DNA from: an uncultured Bacteroidales bacterium
GTDB taxonomy: Bacteria; Bacteroidota; Bacteroidia; Bacteroidales; Paludibacteraceae
Length of the DNA: 64,000 bases
Direction: 5' to 3'
NCBI GenBank assembly: GCA_900316005.1
Contig: ONBH01000005.1
Span: 1-64,000 of the forward strand
Position 1 is the stretch's first letter. Every line of letters starts with the position of its first letter. A program made the translations under genes and the position numbers. The notes beneath the pieces were generated by a model, which did not search any database, was not told where the DNA came from, and saw nothing but the letters and a program-made list of their open reading frames with translations. Shown here one piece after another: positions 35,554-42,596 of the stretch.

Positions 35554-36165
35554 TTAAGATTTCTTTAAATCCCCATAAATAGGGATACGTAGCTCGTTTA
35601 TTGTTCCGTTTATAGCCAATGTGAGGGAGAAATAGCTCAGTCCAAGGTGCGATGACACGCGTATGGTGCCGGGTTTTGCCGCGGGCAGCAGAGCGGCTAA
35701 GATACCATCTAACATCGTTCGTAGGTCGTTGGGCTTCATCGTGATTTCGCTCACGAATGGATCCATATGCATGTGCGCCACCAAGCCTTTGTTTTCGAAC
35801 TCGCCTTGATGGCTTTTTAGCCACGCAGCGATGAAGGGCTGGATGGTTAGGTTGTACGGCTTAGCGGCGTCTTCGGTGTGCAGAATCAAACCTGCACCGC
35901 GTATGGTCTCAATGGGGTAGTTGCGTGTGCAGCCTAACTTCCGGCGCAGCGCATTGAGGTGTACATCGATGGTGCCGGTGTCGTACTGAAAACGTTGTCC
36001 CCATACCTTGTCTATTATTTCCGTGCGCGCGCATACACGATTTGGGTGCTGCATCAGGTATGCCAATAGCCCGAACTCCAATGGCGTCAGGCTGACTATC
36101 TTTCCCCCGCACAGTACGCTATGTGCATCGGTGTCTAATTCTATGGTGCCAACTTTGTAATACAT
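35554..36165 (-). CDS. Orphan OmpR/PhoB-type winged-helix regulator with a C-terminal ATPase-like domain
   Basis: The 203-residue protein starts directly with an OmpR-type winged helix (SLTPLEFGLLAYLMQHPNRV, TGTIDVHLNALRRKLG, IETIRGAGLIL), without a receiver domain. The second half (about 105-200, with MHMDPFVSEITMKPNDLRTML and PGTIRVSSHLG) has the rhythm of a degenerate histidine-kinase ATPase domain, though its nucleotide motifs are not evident. The arrangement suggests transcription control not driven by phosphorylation. It is likely the local regulator of the TonB receptor downstream. Confidence 0.7.
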   Translation of the reverse strand: MYYKVGTIELDTDAHSVLCGGKIVSLTPLEFGLLAYLMQHPNRVCARTEIIDKVWGQRFQYDTGTIDVHLNALRRKLGCTRNYPIETIRGAGLILHTEDAAKPYNLTIQPFIAAWLKSHQGEFENKGLVAHMHMDPFVSEITMKPNDLRTMLDGILAALLPAAKPGTIRVSSHLGLSYFSLTLAINGTINELRIPIYGDLKKS

Positions 36166-36198
36166 CTTTTGTCGTTTTTATTTTCGTAAGCTTCATTG

Positions 36199-36299
36199 TT
36201 TTGACGTTATGACAATGAACAATCGGTTGCCATTCTTCTCCTTCTCGCCCCAAGTGCTGGTCGGTTTTGACGTCATGACAATGAACTATTGGTTGCCAT
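36199..36299. repeat. 35-base direct repeat in the leader of the winged-helix gene
   Basis: Copies at 36199-36233 and 36265-36299 differ at three positions and are 66 bases apart. Each has TTTTGACGT(T/C)ATGACAATG; the second contains the palindrome TGACGTCA. They lie between the promoter and the start codon. Confidence 0.8.
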
Positions 36300-36319
36300 C
36301 CCGTCTCTCATTGGGTCTG

Positions 36320-36350
36320 CAAAGTTACTGTTTTTTTTTGATATACGCAA
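36320..36350 (-). promoter_or_regulatory. Promoter of the winged-helix regulator
   Basis: TAACTTTG (36320-36327) with TTGCGTATATCA starting 20 bases upstream on the minus strand. This gives an untranslated leader of about 150 bases containing the direct repeats. Confidence 0.75.
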
Positions 36351-36419
36351 GATTTTGCTTATAAAATCAGCAAAAAAACGTCCCAAATGAATAAATTTGT
36401 AAATTTATAGCGTATATTT

Positions 36420-36450
36420 TTGCGTATATCGTATATTTTTCGTATCTTTG
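36420..36450 (+). promoter_or_regulatory. Promoter of the helix-turn-helix gene at 36563
   Basis: TTGCGTATATCG at 36420 and TATCTTTG at 36443-36450, with the standard 20-base gap. It is divergent from the previous promoter. Confidence 0.75.
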
Positions 36451-36562
36451 CGCGCTTAATTTGTAAGTACGTATGTGTGCTGGATCCCCGCAAGTCCGAG
36501 TTAACCCAACGAACATTGACATATTGTAATCAAAAAAGACGTGATCTACAATCACTTAAAAA

Positions 36563-36943
36563 ATGATGCCGCGTGTAAGTTGTATGTACTTGGGGGAATT
36601 GCAATTGGCAGGACTGCTGGTAGATGCGGACGGAAAATGGCAGATGGGAGCAGGATATGAGGCATTTGACCAGATGGAACAGGAGTCGATAAGTCCGGAG
36701 GAATTGCTGAATTTCATAAAAGATTTCATAAAAGAGAATGGTGTGGAACTGACTGAAAGACAGCAAGATATACTTATGATGGTGCGTGAGGATTGCACAA
36801 TAACTTCACAAAAGATTTCACAAAAGTACAGGGTGACTCCGCGTACGATCATCGATGATATGAAGGTGCTACAGGAGCATGGCTTGCTGCGGAGAATGAA
36901 AGGACGGAAGAAAGGGTATTGGAAGTTGCTGGTGAAGAGGTAA
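36563..36943 (+). CDS. Small winged-helix protein, possible C-terminal remnant of an ATP-binding regulator
   Basis: The 126-residue protein has an acidic helical N-terminal half (ISPEELLNFIKDFIKEN). A clear winged helix follows at about 62-124: LTERQQDILMMVRED, ITSQKISQKYRVTPRTIIDDMKVLQEHGLL, GRKKGYWK. This domain is the usual C-terminus of AlbA_2/Schlafen-type ATP-binding proteins, so the gene may be a remnant, but it has its own promoter and an intact frame. A DNA-binding role is likely. Confidence 0.6.
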   Translation: MMPRVSCMYLGELQLAGLLVDADGKWQMGAGYEAFDQMEQESISPEELLNFIKDFIKENGVELTERQQDILMMVREDCTITSQKISQKYRVTPRTIIDDMKVLQEHGLLRRMKGRKKGYWKLLVKR

Positions 36944-36975
36944 GTTAAAAGGACTAAGCCATTAAAAAGTTAATA

Positions 36976-37221
36976 GTGCTTGCAGCACGTTCGAAAGTTA
37001 ATAGGCAGCAAACTGCCGTTAAGAAATAACGCGCAGCTATAAACGCAGCGCAAGCTGCTCCAACGCGAAGCTCAAACCTAACTAACACTTAACGGCACGT
37101 AGTGCCTATAAACGCGATATTATCGCTCTAACGCAACCTGTTGCTATAAACTGAACAGAACGATCATTATAAACGCAGCGTAAGCTGCTCGAACGTGAAA
37201 CTATAAACGCCGCATCGCGGC
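36976..37221. repeat. Array of eight mini-hairpins joined by TATAAAC linkers
   Basis: Eight perfect hairpins of 5-6 bp stem and 1-4 base loop lie at 36976-36988, 37004-37017, 37045-37058, 37094-37106, 37114-37126, 37133-37144, 37175-37188 and 37209-37221. Examples are GCAGC-GCAA-GCTGC, GGCAC-GTA-GTGCC and GCCGC-ATC-GCGGC. TATAAAC or TTAATA words precede most of them and (T)CNAACG words follow several. No frame of note is present. Confidence 0.85.
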
Positions 37222-37370
37222 TATAAATCATAATTAAATTATGAGCACCACTACCCAATCCAACCTCCTGAACCTTCATCCTTATTCCCCGAATCTCCAC
37301 TTCCGGACACCATGAACTCCTCAAAACCCTCACTTTTCCTTGCAAAATGCAAAAAAAATGCAAATTTTCC

Positions 37371-37410
37371 CATATACATTTGTATATGTCAATTTTTTTT
37401 TGTATCTTTG
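37371..37410 (+). promoter_or_regulatory. Promoter with 18-bp palindrome, zinc-ribbon/Cas2-like/ATPase operon
   Basis: The perfect palindrome CATATACATTTGTATATG (37371-37388) overlaps the -33 TTG (37380-37382). TATCTTTG (37403-37410) follows after 20 bases. Nearly the same module occurs at 51713-51752 and 62214-62253. Confidence 0.85.
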
Positions 37411-37470
37411 CGCCCTGATTTGCCATGCGCAATATATATACGCTGCGCACACACGTAAAAACGAGGACAG

Positions 37471-37857
37471 ATGAAAGATGAAAAGAAATGTAGATGTTGT
37501 GGCTACCCATTCGGCTACGACGGAATTGAGGAGAGTACTACCACTCCCGGTGTGTGCCCCACTTGCGAGAAAGCTATGAAGGCTTTCAGCGGTGTCGAAC
37601 TCCGTAAGTCCGCTTCTGCAGACTTGGACAAATACTCACCTATGTTCCACAAGGACTCGTATATGGAGGTTACCGAATGGGTCAATGGAGAAGGAGTGGA
37701 TGTGTATGTCGATTTTGGGCCAAATCGCCCTGAGAAACGGTTTGAGTTGACGTATGACGAGTTCAATGTCCTGGTCAACCTCGTGCACATCATCAATCCG
37801 GAAGAGCCTTTCCATATCCTCTCCGACAAACCCATCCTAACTCCCGAATTGGAGTAA
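37471..37857 (+). CDS. Zinc-ribbon hypothetical protein, first gene of an ATPase operon
   Basis: This 128-residue protein carries CRCCGYPFGYDG near the start and CPTCEKAMKAF near residue 30, giving four cysteines in two CxxC pairs that could bind zinc. The rest is acidic with a beta-strand pair (VDVYVDFGPN, RFELTYDEF) and an all-helical end. I do not recognise the family. It lies first in an apparent four-gene operon with a Cas2-like protein, a DUF3696 ATPase and an unknown protein. Confidence 0.6.
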   Translation: MKDEKKCRCCGYPFGYDGIEESTTTPGVCPTCEKAMKAFSGVELRKSASADLDKYSPMFHKDSYMEVTEWVNGEGVDVYVDFGPNRPEKRFELTYDEFNVLVNLVHIINPEEPFHILSDKPILTPELE

Positions 37858-37896
37858 TTGGTACAATCAATCCACAAGAAACTAAAAACAAACTAT

Positions 37897-38169
37897 ATGG
37901 TTTATTTAATCACATATGACATCAATACTGCTATAAAAGATTATAGCGCAATGTACGATGCTATTAAAGGTGTTAGTGGCGATTACCAGCATCCATTGGA
38001 GTCGGTATGGCTGGTAAATACGCCTATGGATAGAGTACAGTTGTTCAATACCATTCATGCTAAAATGAATCCTCAAGATTATCTGTTGATAGTCGAGATT
38101 AAGGGCAACTATTATGGTTGGCTTAATACGAATGTATGGCAATGGATGAAATCTAAATTGGGATATTGA
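37897..38169 (+). CDS. SinR-family/Cas2-like small protein
   Basis: The 90-residue protein begins MVYLITYDIN and continues YSAMYDAIKG, LESVWLVNT, DYLLIVEIKGNYYGWL and a final WQWMKSK. This is the small ferredoxin-fold family usually annotated as 'SinR family protein', related in fold to Cas2 and VapD. Members often sit beside toxin or defence genes; the activity is not established. The longer upstream frame was rejected because the family begins at this ATG. It ends one base before the ATPase ATG. Confidence 0.8.
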   Translation: MVYLITYDINTAIKDYSAMYDAIKGVSGDYQHPLESVWLVNTPMDRVQLFNTIHAKMNPQDYLLIVEIKGNYYGWLNTNVWQWMKSKLGY

Positions 38170-38170
38170 T

Positions 38171-39349
38171 ATGATAACTTCCATCAGAATAAAAAACTTG
38201 AAAGCACTCAAAGATACCAAGGAGTGTCAAGTTGGTAGGGTGACCTTATTGACCGGTATAAACGGACGTGGTAAATCCTCGTTTATTCAGTCTTTGCTGT
38301 TGTTGTCGCAAAGTCTGCGAAAGAATGGTGGTTCGCCCAAATTGTTAGATCCTATGGGTGATTGGTGCAAATTGGGATATTTCGAAGATGTCCTATCAAC
38401 CAATGCCGATGGTCCCCTCGCTATAGAACTTTCAACCAACTCTGAAACAGAGAATGCTTTTTCTTTCCAATACGAAAAATCAAAGGAAAGTAAATTGTAT
38501 GGAGAAGCTGTTAGTATAAAAGTTGATGGTGAGGAAACGATATCAGTTAATGTGGGTGCACCTGGTGGGGCTTCGGGAGATTCAAGTACATATAATGCGA
38601 CTCTAATTAATGAATCCCAAAACATTTCAAATCCAAAAGGTAGAAGCACCTATGAGGATATTGCTTTCCTGAAGCATCTCCAGAACCTATATTTCGTTTC
38701 GGCTGATCGATTCTCAGCTAAGGATAGTGAGGTGTTGATTAAGACTGAACGCGAGTTATACTTAGGTGAGCATGGGCAATTTGTATTAAACGTGTTAAGC
38801 CATTGTACGCAGGAGCAAAGAGATGAACTTGAGAATGCGATGAATGAGATATTAGATGGTGCCACGTTAAAAATAGAGGTGGACGAGAAAGATAATCGCG
38901 TATATCTGTACCTTGATTCGGAATCGGATGGTAAGAACTATAAGCCAATAAACGTAGGTTATGGATATAGCTACATCATATCTACATTGCTATCCGCGAT
39001 TTTGGTTCCGAATAATGGAATCCTGATAATCGAAAATCCTGAAGCACACCTCCATCCACAAGCCCAATCCCGTTTGATGGAATATTTAGTCCAAGTGTCC
39101 AACGAAAAAAATGTGCAGTGCTTCGTCGAAACGCATAGCGACCATATCATCAACGGCTTGTTAGTCTCGCTTAAAGAGCAAAAACTCAATGTAGAAGACG
39201 CGAAAATCCTATTCTTTGATCGAAAGAATCAAGATGAACAATCGTACATTGATGTGTCCAACTTGGAACTTACTCAGTATGGTCGCGTCAGAAGGCCACC
39301 CAAAGGATTTTGCGATCAGTATGGTATAGACTTGCGTAAACTTATTTGA
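38171..39349 (+). CDS. AAA/ABC-type ATPase with DUF3696 C-terminus
   Basis: The 392-residue protein is a single-chain SMC/RecF-like ATPase. It has TSIRIKNLKAL at the start, Walker A GINGRGKSS near residue 30, an ABC-like signature region INVGYGYSYIIS near 262, and Walker B IENPEAHLHPQAQ near 290. The D/H-loop is ETHSDHIINGLL near 322. The DUF3696-type end reads ELTQYGRVRRPPKGFCDQ. There is no TOPRIM nuclease domain, unlike OLD proteins, so any effector must be a partner. It is flanked by the Cas2-like gene (one base) and an unknown gene (four bases). Confidence 0.85.
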   Translation: MITSIRIKNLKALKDTKECQVGRVTLLTGINGRGKSSFIQSLLLLSQSLRKNGGSPKLLDPMGDWCKLGYFEDVLSTNADGPLAIELSTNSETENAFSFQYEKSKESKLYGEAVSIKVDGEETISVNVGAPGGASGDSSTYNATLINESQNISNPKGRSTYEDIAFLKHLQNLYFVSADRFSAKDSEVLIKTERELYLGEHGQFVLNVLSHCTQEQRDELENAMNEILDGATLKIEVDEKDNRVYLYLDSESDGKNYKPINVGYGYSYIISTLLSAILVPNNGILIIENPEAHLHPQAQSRLMEYLVQVSNEKNVQCFVETHSDHIINGLLVSLKEQKLNVEDAKILFFDRKNQDEQSYIDVSNLELTQYGRVRRPPKGFCDQYGIDLRKLI

Positions 39350-39353
39350 TGCT

Positions 39354-40247
39354 ATGCCGGATATAGTTTTGCAAAATAAACTCACGGAACTATTCTTCCT
39401 TTTTCCAGAGTATATTGATGCCAATCATAGAGCATCTGCTCCGTATATCCATGATATGACCTACCATTTTGATGCGGTTCAACCTTCTTTCGTGGATAAT
39501 GTTATAAGGTTGTTGACGTTCTTTTCGTACGAGCGTAATGTGACAAAGTATTATGACAAAAAGAACTTGGACGGTATGTTATATCCTTACCAAGAATTGG
39601 AATACCCGTTTGTCGATACGCAAGTTCGTACAACCTTGCGCGATTTGGACGTTGTTGATTGGCGCATCGAGTTAGGAGAGGATGATACAATCATTGAATG
39701 GCATGGAACGCAGATACCTAATGATACAGTTGCGAAGGTGTACGAACGTGCACATACCGATACTCCAGATTTGTTGGTTCATGCCACCTTGTTCTCTGTA
39801 GGAGATGCTATTGAAAACGATGGAGAAACGATTGTTTTTAAGAAAGAAAATGTGGATTGCTCGTTATCGTATCAAACAACATTGAGAGGATTACATGAAT
39901 GGCTAAGTGAAAATCGAATTCCCCAACGATACTTCAAATACAGCGAGAAGCATGGCGAGAATGGTGTTGGAGGTTGGATGTTGCCTAATAATGTTCCCGC
40001 AGCTGTCCTCGAATGTAATCGTGAACACGCACAAGAGATCCTTTGTAAGGCAATAGGGGATACTTCCTTGGATAATGATTTGTGGTATTTTGATGCGGAC
40101 TATGATAAGGTTTTGTATTTTGAATATGAGAATCAGAGTCCACAAAACGAATATCATGGCTATCACCTTTCGCAAGGCGACAAAGGATATAGTAAAGTTA
40201 AGTTTGATTTGTTGCGCTTAATCCAAGATATCCCCAATAATCACTAA
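39354..40247 (+). CDS. Hypothetical partner of the DUF3696 ATPase
   Basis: This 297-residue protein is not recognised. It is acidic, has no signal or membrane segment, and mixes helical and strand segments (FPEYIDANHRASAPYIHDM, LLTFFSYERNVTKYYDKK, NVPAAVLECNREHAQEI). It starts four bases after the ATPase and uses the same AT-rich codons, so it is almost certainly in the same operon. By analogy with other two-component ATPase systems it would be the effector or sensor; that is inference. Confidence 0.6.
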   Translation: MPDIVLQNKLTELFFLFPEYIDANHRASAPYIHDMTYHFDAVQPSFVDNVIRLLTFFSYERNVTKYYDKKNLDGMLYPYQELEYPFVDTQVRTTLRDLDVVDWRIELGEDDTIIEWHGTQIPNDTVAKVYERAHTDTPDLLVHATLFSVGDAIENDGETIVFKKENVDCSLSYQTTLRGLHEWLSENRIPQRYFKYSEKHGENGVGGWMLPNNVPAAVLECNREHAQEILCKAIGDTSLDNDLWYFDADYDKVLYFEYENQSPQNEYHGYHLSQGDKGYSKVKFDLLRLIQDIPNNH

Positions 40248-40273
40248 GAAACCGAATCGAACACCCCAACAAC

Positions 40274-40720
40274 ATGACCAACTATTCCATACATAAGCTC
40301 CAACCGGCAAACGCCCACCTCACCGAGCAACTCCGCGCTTACGCCTATGACGTCATCGGCTGCTGCCAGGTTGTCCATCGCGACATGGGGCCGTTCCTCA
40401 ACGAGTATATGTATCAGGAGGCATTGGCTATCGCGCTCAACGAGGCGAACATACCCTTCCAACGCGAGTATTATTTCTCCGTCGAGTTCCATGGCCAACG
40501 CATCGAACACAAGCATTTCGTGGACTTCCTGGTCCGCAATGATATCTTCGTGGAGTGCAAGGCCATCGAGCATATCGGCACGGAGCAGCGTCAGCAGCTC
40601 TGGAACTATATGCGCCTCACCTCCACACGCATCGGCATCTTGTATAACTTCGCCCCGGTGAAGGACGAATGCGAACGGTATTACCTGGATGCCACCACCG
40701 GCATGATGTATGCTTTTTAG
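40274..40720 (+). CDS. GxxExxY family protein (PDDEXK-like)
   Basis: The 148-residue protein carries the motif that names the family, GPFLNEYMYQEAL, near residue 38. It also has PFQREYYFSVEFHGQ and HFVDFLVRNDIFVECKAIE, in which D...ECK forms a PDDEXK-like site, and TRIGILYNF. Family members are widespread in Bacteroidetes and Planctomycetes; nuclease activity is presumed from the fold. Its codons are GC-richer than those of the operon before it, so it belongs to a different stratum. Confidence 0.88.
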   Translation: MTNYSIHKLQPANAHLTEQLRAYAYDVIGCCQVVHRDMGPFLNEYMYQEALAIALNEANIPFQREYYFSVEFHGQRIEHKHFVDFLVRNDIFVECKAIEHIGTEQRQQLWNYMRLTSTRIGILYNFAPVKDECERYYLDATTGMMYAF

Positions 40721-40806
40721 CACCTACCACCCGTGTACATTGACAGACTGACAAAAACGCCTCTCTCCTTTGAGGGATGGAAAAAAACATCAAAAACCCT
40801 GCGTAT

Positions 40807-40965
40807 GGAATAGTTTTCTATTCCGGCCTACGTGGCCTTGAACGTATGGTCTCTTAGATTGCTCGTGAGCAAGCTCCCGGACACTCTAATAGTCCCATCC
40901 GTAGCAGCATGCTGCAAATCGTAAACTCTCCCATCCGCAGAAAAAACAACGAGATTTTCAATCTC
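40807..40965. repeat. Second mini-hairpin array (five hairpins)
   Basis: GGAATAG-TTTT-CTATTCC (40807-40824), GGCC-TACGT-GGCC (40825-40837), TTGCTC-GT-GAGCAA (40859-40872), GCAGC-AT-GCTGC (40904-40915) and GAGATT-TTC-AATCTC (40951-40965) lie in one gene-free stretch. TCCCATCCG words recur between them. Confidence 0.8.
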
Positions 40966-41033
40966 TACAAAAACAGCGCAGCGTACCCTGTTCTTCTTGT
41001 TAACAAAAATGATGTTTACACTATGCTACGAAA

Positions 41034-41126
41034 TAATCGTACCCTTGTGGTTAAGAAATGTTTTTGACTGTTTTTTCTGATTTGGGGATGAAACGATGAG
41101 GGATATAGGATGATATGCATATCATC
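41034..41126 (+). promoter_or_regulatory. Leader elements upstream of the polysaccharide cluster
   Basis: The 25-base motif at 41034-41058 (TAATCGTACCCTTGTGG then TTAAGAAA) is shared with 8997-9021. The 18-bp perfect palindrome GATGATATGCATATCATC lies at 41109-41126. No clear TAnnTTTG promoter was found between here and the Wzt-like gene at 41307. The rest of 40966-41306 shows no gene. Confidence 0.5.
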
Positions 41127-41306
41127 GCGTAGAAGCAGATAAATATACATCTGAAAATTTATTTACAAGTGGATATTTAGCTGATTATACGGAGGACGGA
41201 ACGTCTATATCCAAATCGTTACATACGCAAATCAGTGTTATTGATGTTTTTGTGATTCTTATTATGTCAATCGGTGAAATTAGAAAATAAAAACAACAAA
41301 AGATAT

Positions 41307-42596
41307 ATGAGCAATAATATTGCGATAGAATTTGAGCACGTGTCGAAACAATATCGGTTAGGGTTAGTGAGCACCAAGACCCTGAGCCACGACATTCGCC
41401 GCTTCTGGATCACCAACGTCCTCGGCAAGGAGGACCCGTATCTCAAGATCGGCGAGACCAACGACCGTGCCTCCAAGGGCAACTCCGAGTACGTCTGGGC
41501 GCTACGCGATATCGACTTCAAGGTCGAGCAAGGCGACGTCGTTGGCATCATCGGCAAGAACGGTGCCGGCAAATCCACTTTGCTCAAGCTCCTTTCCCGC
41601 GTTACCGGTCCTACTACCGGCACTATCCGTGCCCATGGCCGTATCGGCTCCTTATTGGAAGTTGGCACCGGCTTCCATGGCGAGATGACCGGGCGGGAGA
41701 ATATCTTCATGAACGGCGCCATCCTCGGCATGACGCGTAATGAGATCCAAGCCAAATTGGACGAGATCATCGATTTCTCCGGCTGCGAACGATATATCGA
41801 CACCCCGGTGAAGCGTTATTCCTCCGGTATGACAGTCCGTCTGGGATTCGCTGTTGCTGCTTTCCTCGAACCCGAGATTCTCGTCGTCGACGAGGTCCTC
41901 GCCGTCGGCGATGCCGAGTTCCAAAAGAAAGCCATCGGCAAGATGAAAGACGTCTCCCAAGGCCAAGGCCGCACCGTCCTCTTCGTTAGTCATAATATGA
42001 CTTCCGTGAAGTCCCTTTGCAAGACTGGTATCTTGCTAGAGAATGGAATGTTGAAAGAAATGGGTCATGTGGATCAGATAGTGAGCCACTACCTCCGTGG
42101 AGGAAGCGAGATTGATAACTACAAGCATTGGGACATTCCCCAATATAAGAATGGAGGTTTCGAATTGCTTGAGATTGGCATTCGTCCGAAATGTGGCACT
42201 TATACCGACGTGATGTGTGTGACAGATGATTTGGATTTAGTTATTCATTATCGTCTCACGGAGTCTAAAGAGAAGTTTTGGATTACGCTGCATATGAAGA
42301 ACGAACAGGGTGAAAAGATATTCTCTTTTAGTGCTTCTGAGGATGAAGTTCAACGAACTAAGAAAACAGGAGAATATAAGCAGATTTACCATATTCCTGC
42401 CAATTTTCTTAATTGGGGTAATTACGCCATAGATTTTATGTCATTTGAGTTCCTTTCCTCAGTGATACCATTGGTTATTGAGTCCGATATGATTTCTTTT
42501 ACGCTAGCAGGTAAATCTGTCGAAGTAGGTGGCTGGATGGGACGCGAACCTGGAGATGTAACTCCAAAATTTATATGTGAAGAAACGAGATTATAA
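41307..42596 (+). CDS. Polysaccharide ABC transporter ATP-binding protein, Wzt-like
   Basis: The 429-residue protein would energise export of O-antigen or capsule. Walker A is GKNGAGKSTLLKLL near residue 91, the signature VKRYSSGMTVRLGFAVA near 171-187 and Walker B LVVDEVLAVGD near 195. The C-terminal 180 residues form the Wzt-type carbohydrate-binding domain (beta-rich). The matching permease Wzm is not in the window, which is unusual. Composition changes sharply near 42000: the ATPase half is GC-rich, the C-terminal domain AT-rich, consistent with a domain swap. ATG 41307 gives the family start. Confidence 0.9.
   Translation: MSNNIAIEFEHVSKQYRLGLVSTKTLSHDIRRFWITNVLGKEDPYLKIGETNDRASKGNSEYVWALRDIDFKVEQGDVVGIIGKNGAGKSTLLKLLSRVTGPTTGTIRAHGRIGSLLEVGTGFHGEMTGRENIFMNGAILGMTRNEIQAKLDEIIDFSGCERYIDTPVKRYSSGMTVRLGFAVAAFLEPEILVVDEVLAVGDAEFQKKAIGKMKDVSQGQGRTVLFVSHNMTSVKSLCKTGILLENGMLKEMGHVDQIVSHYLRGGSEIDNYKHWDIPQYKNGGFELLEIGIRPKCGTYTDVMCVTDDLDLVIHYRLTESKEKFWITLHMKNEQGEKIFSFSASEDEVQRTKKTGEYKQIYHIPANFLNWGNYAIDFMSFEFLSSVIPLVIESDMISFTLAGKSVEVGGWMGREPGDVTPKFICEETRL

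Noticed and set aside
36976-37221. CRISPR array
   Set aside because: The hairpins differ in sequence and spacing is irregular (7-50 bases); there are no constant direct repeats of CRISPR length and no cas genes. The Cas2-like gene nearby is of the SinR family and lacks cas1.
38171-39349. OLD-family nuclease or Gabija GajA
   Set aside because: There is no C-terminal TOPRIM domain; the end motif fits DUF3696 instead.
41109-41126. Invertible promoter as in Bacteroides capsule loci
   Set aside because: Only one palindromic copy is visible and no flanking inverted-repeat pair or recombinase gene lies near.
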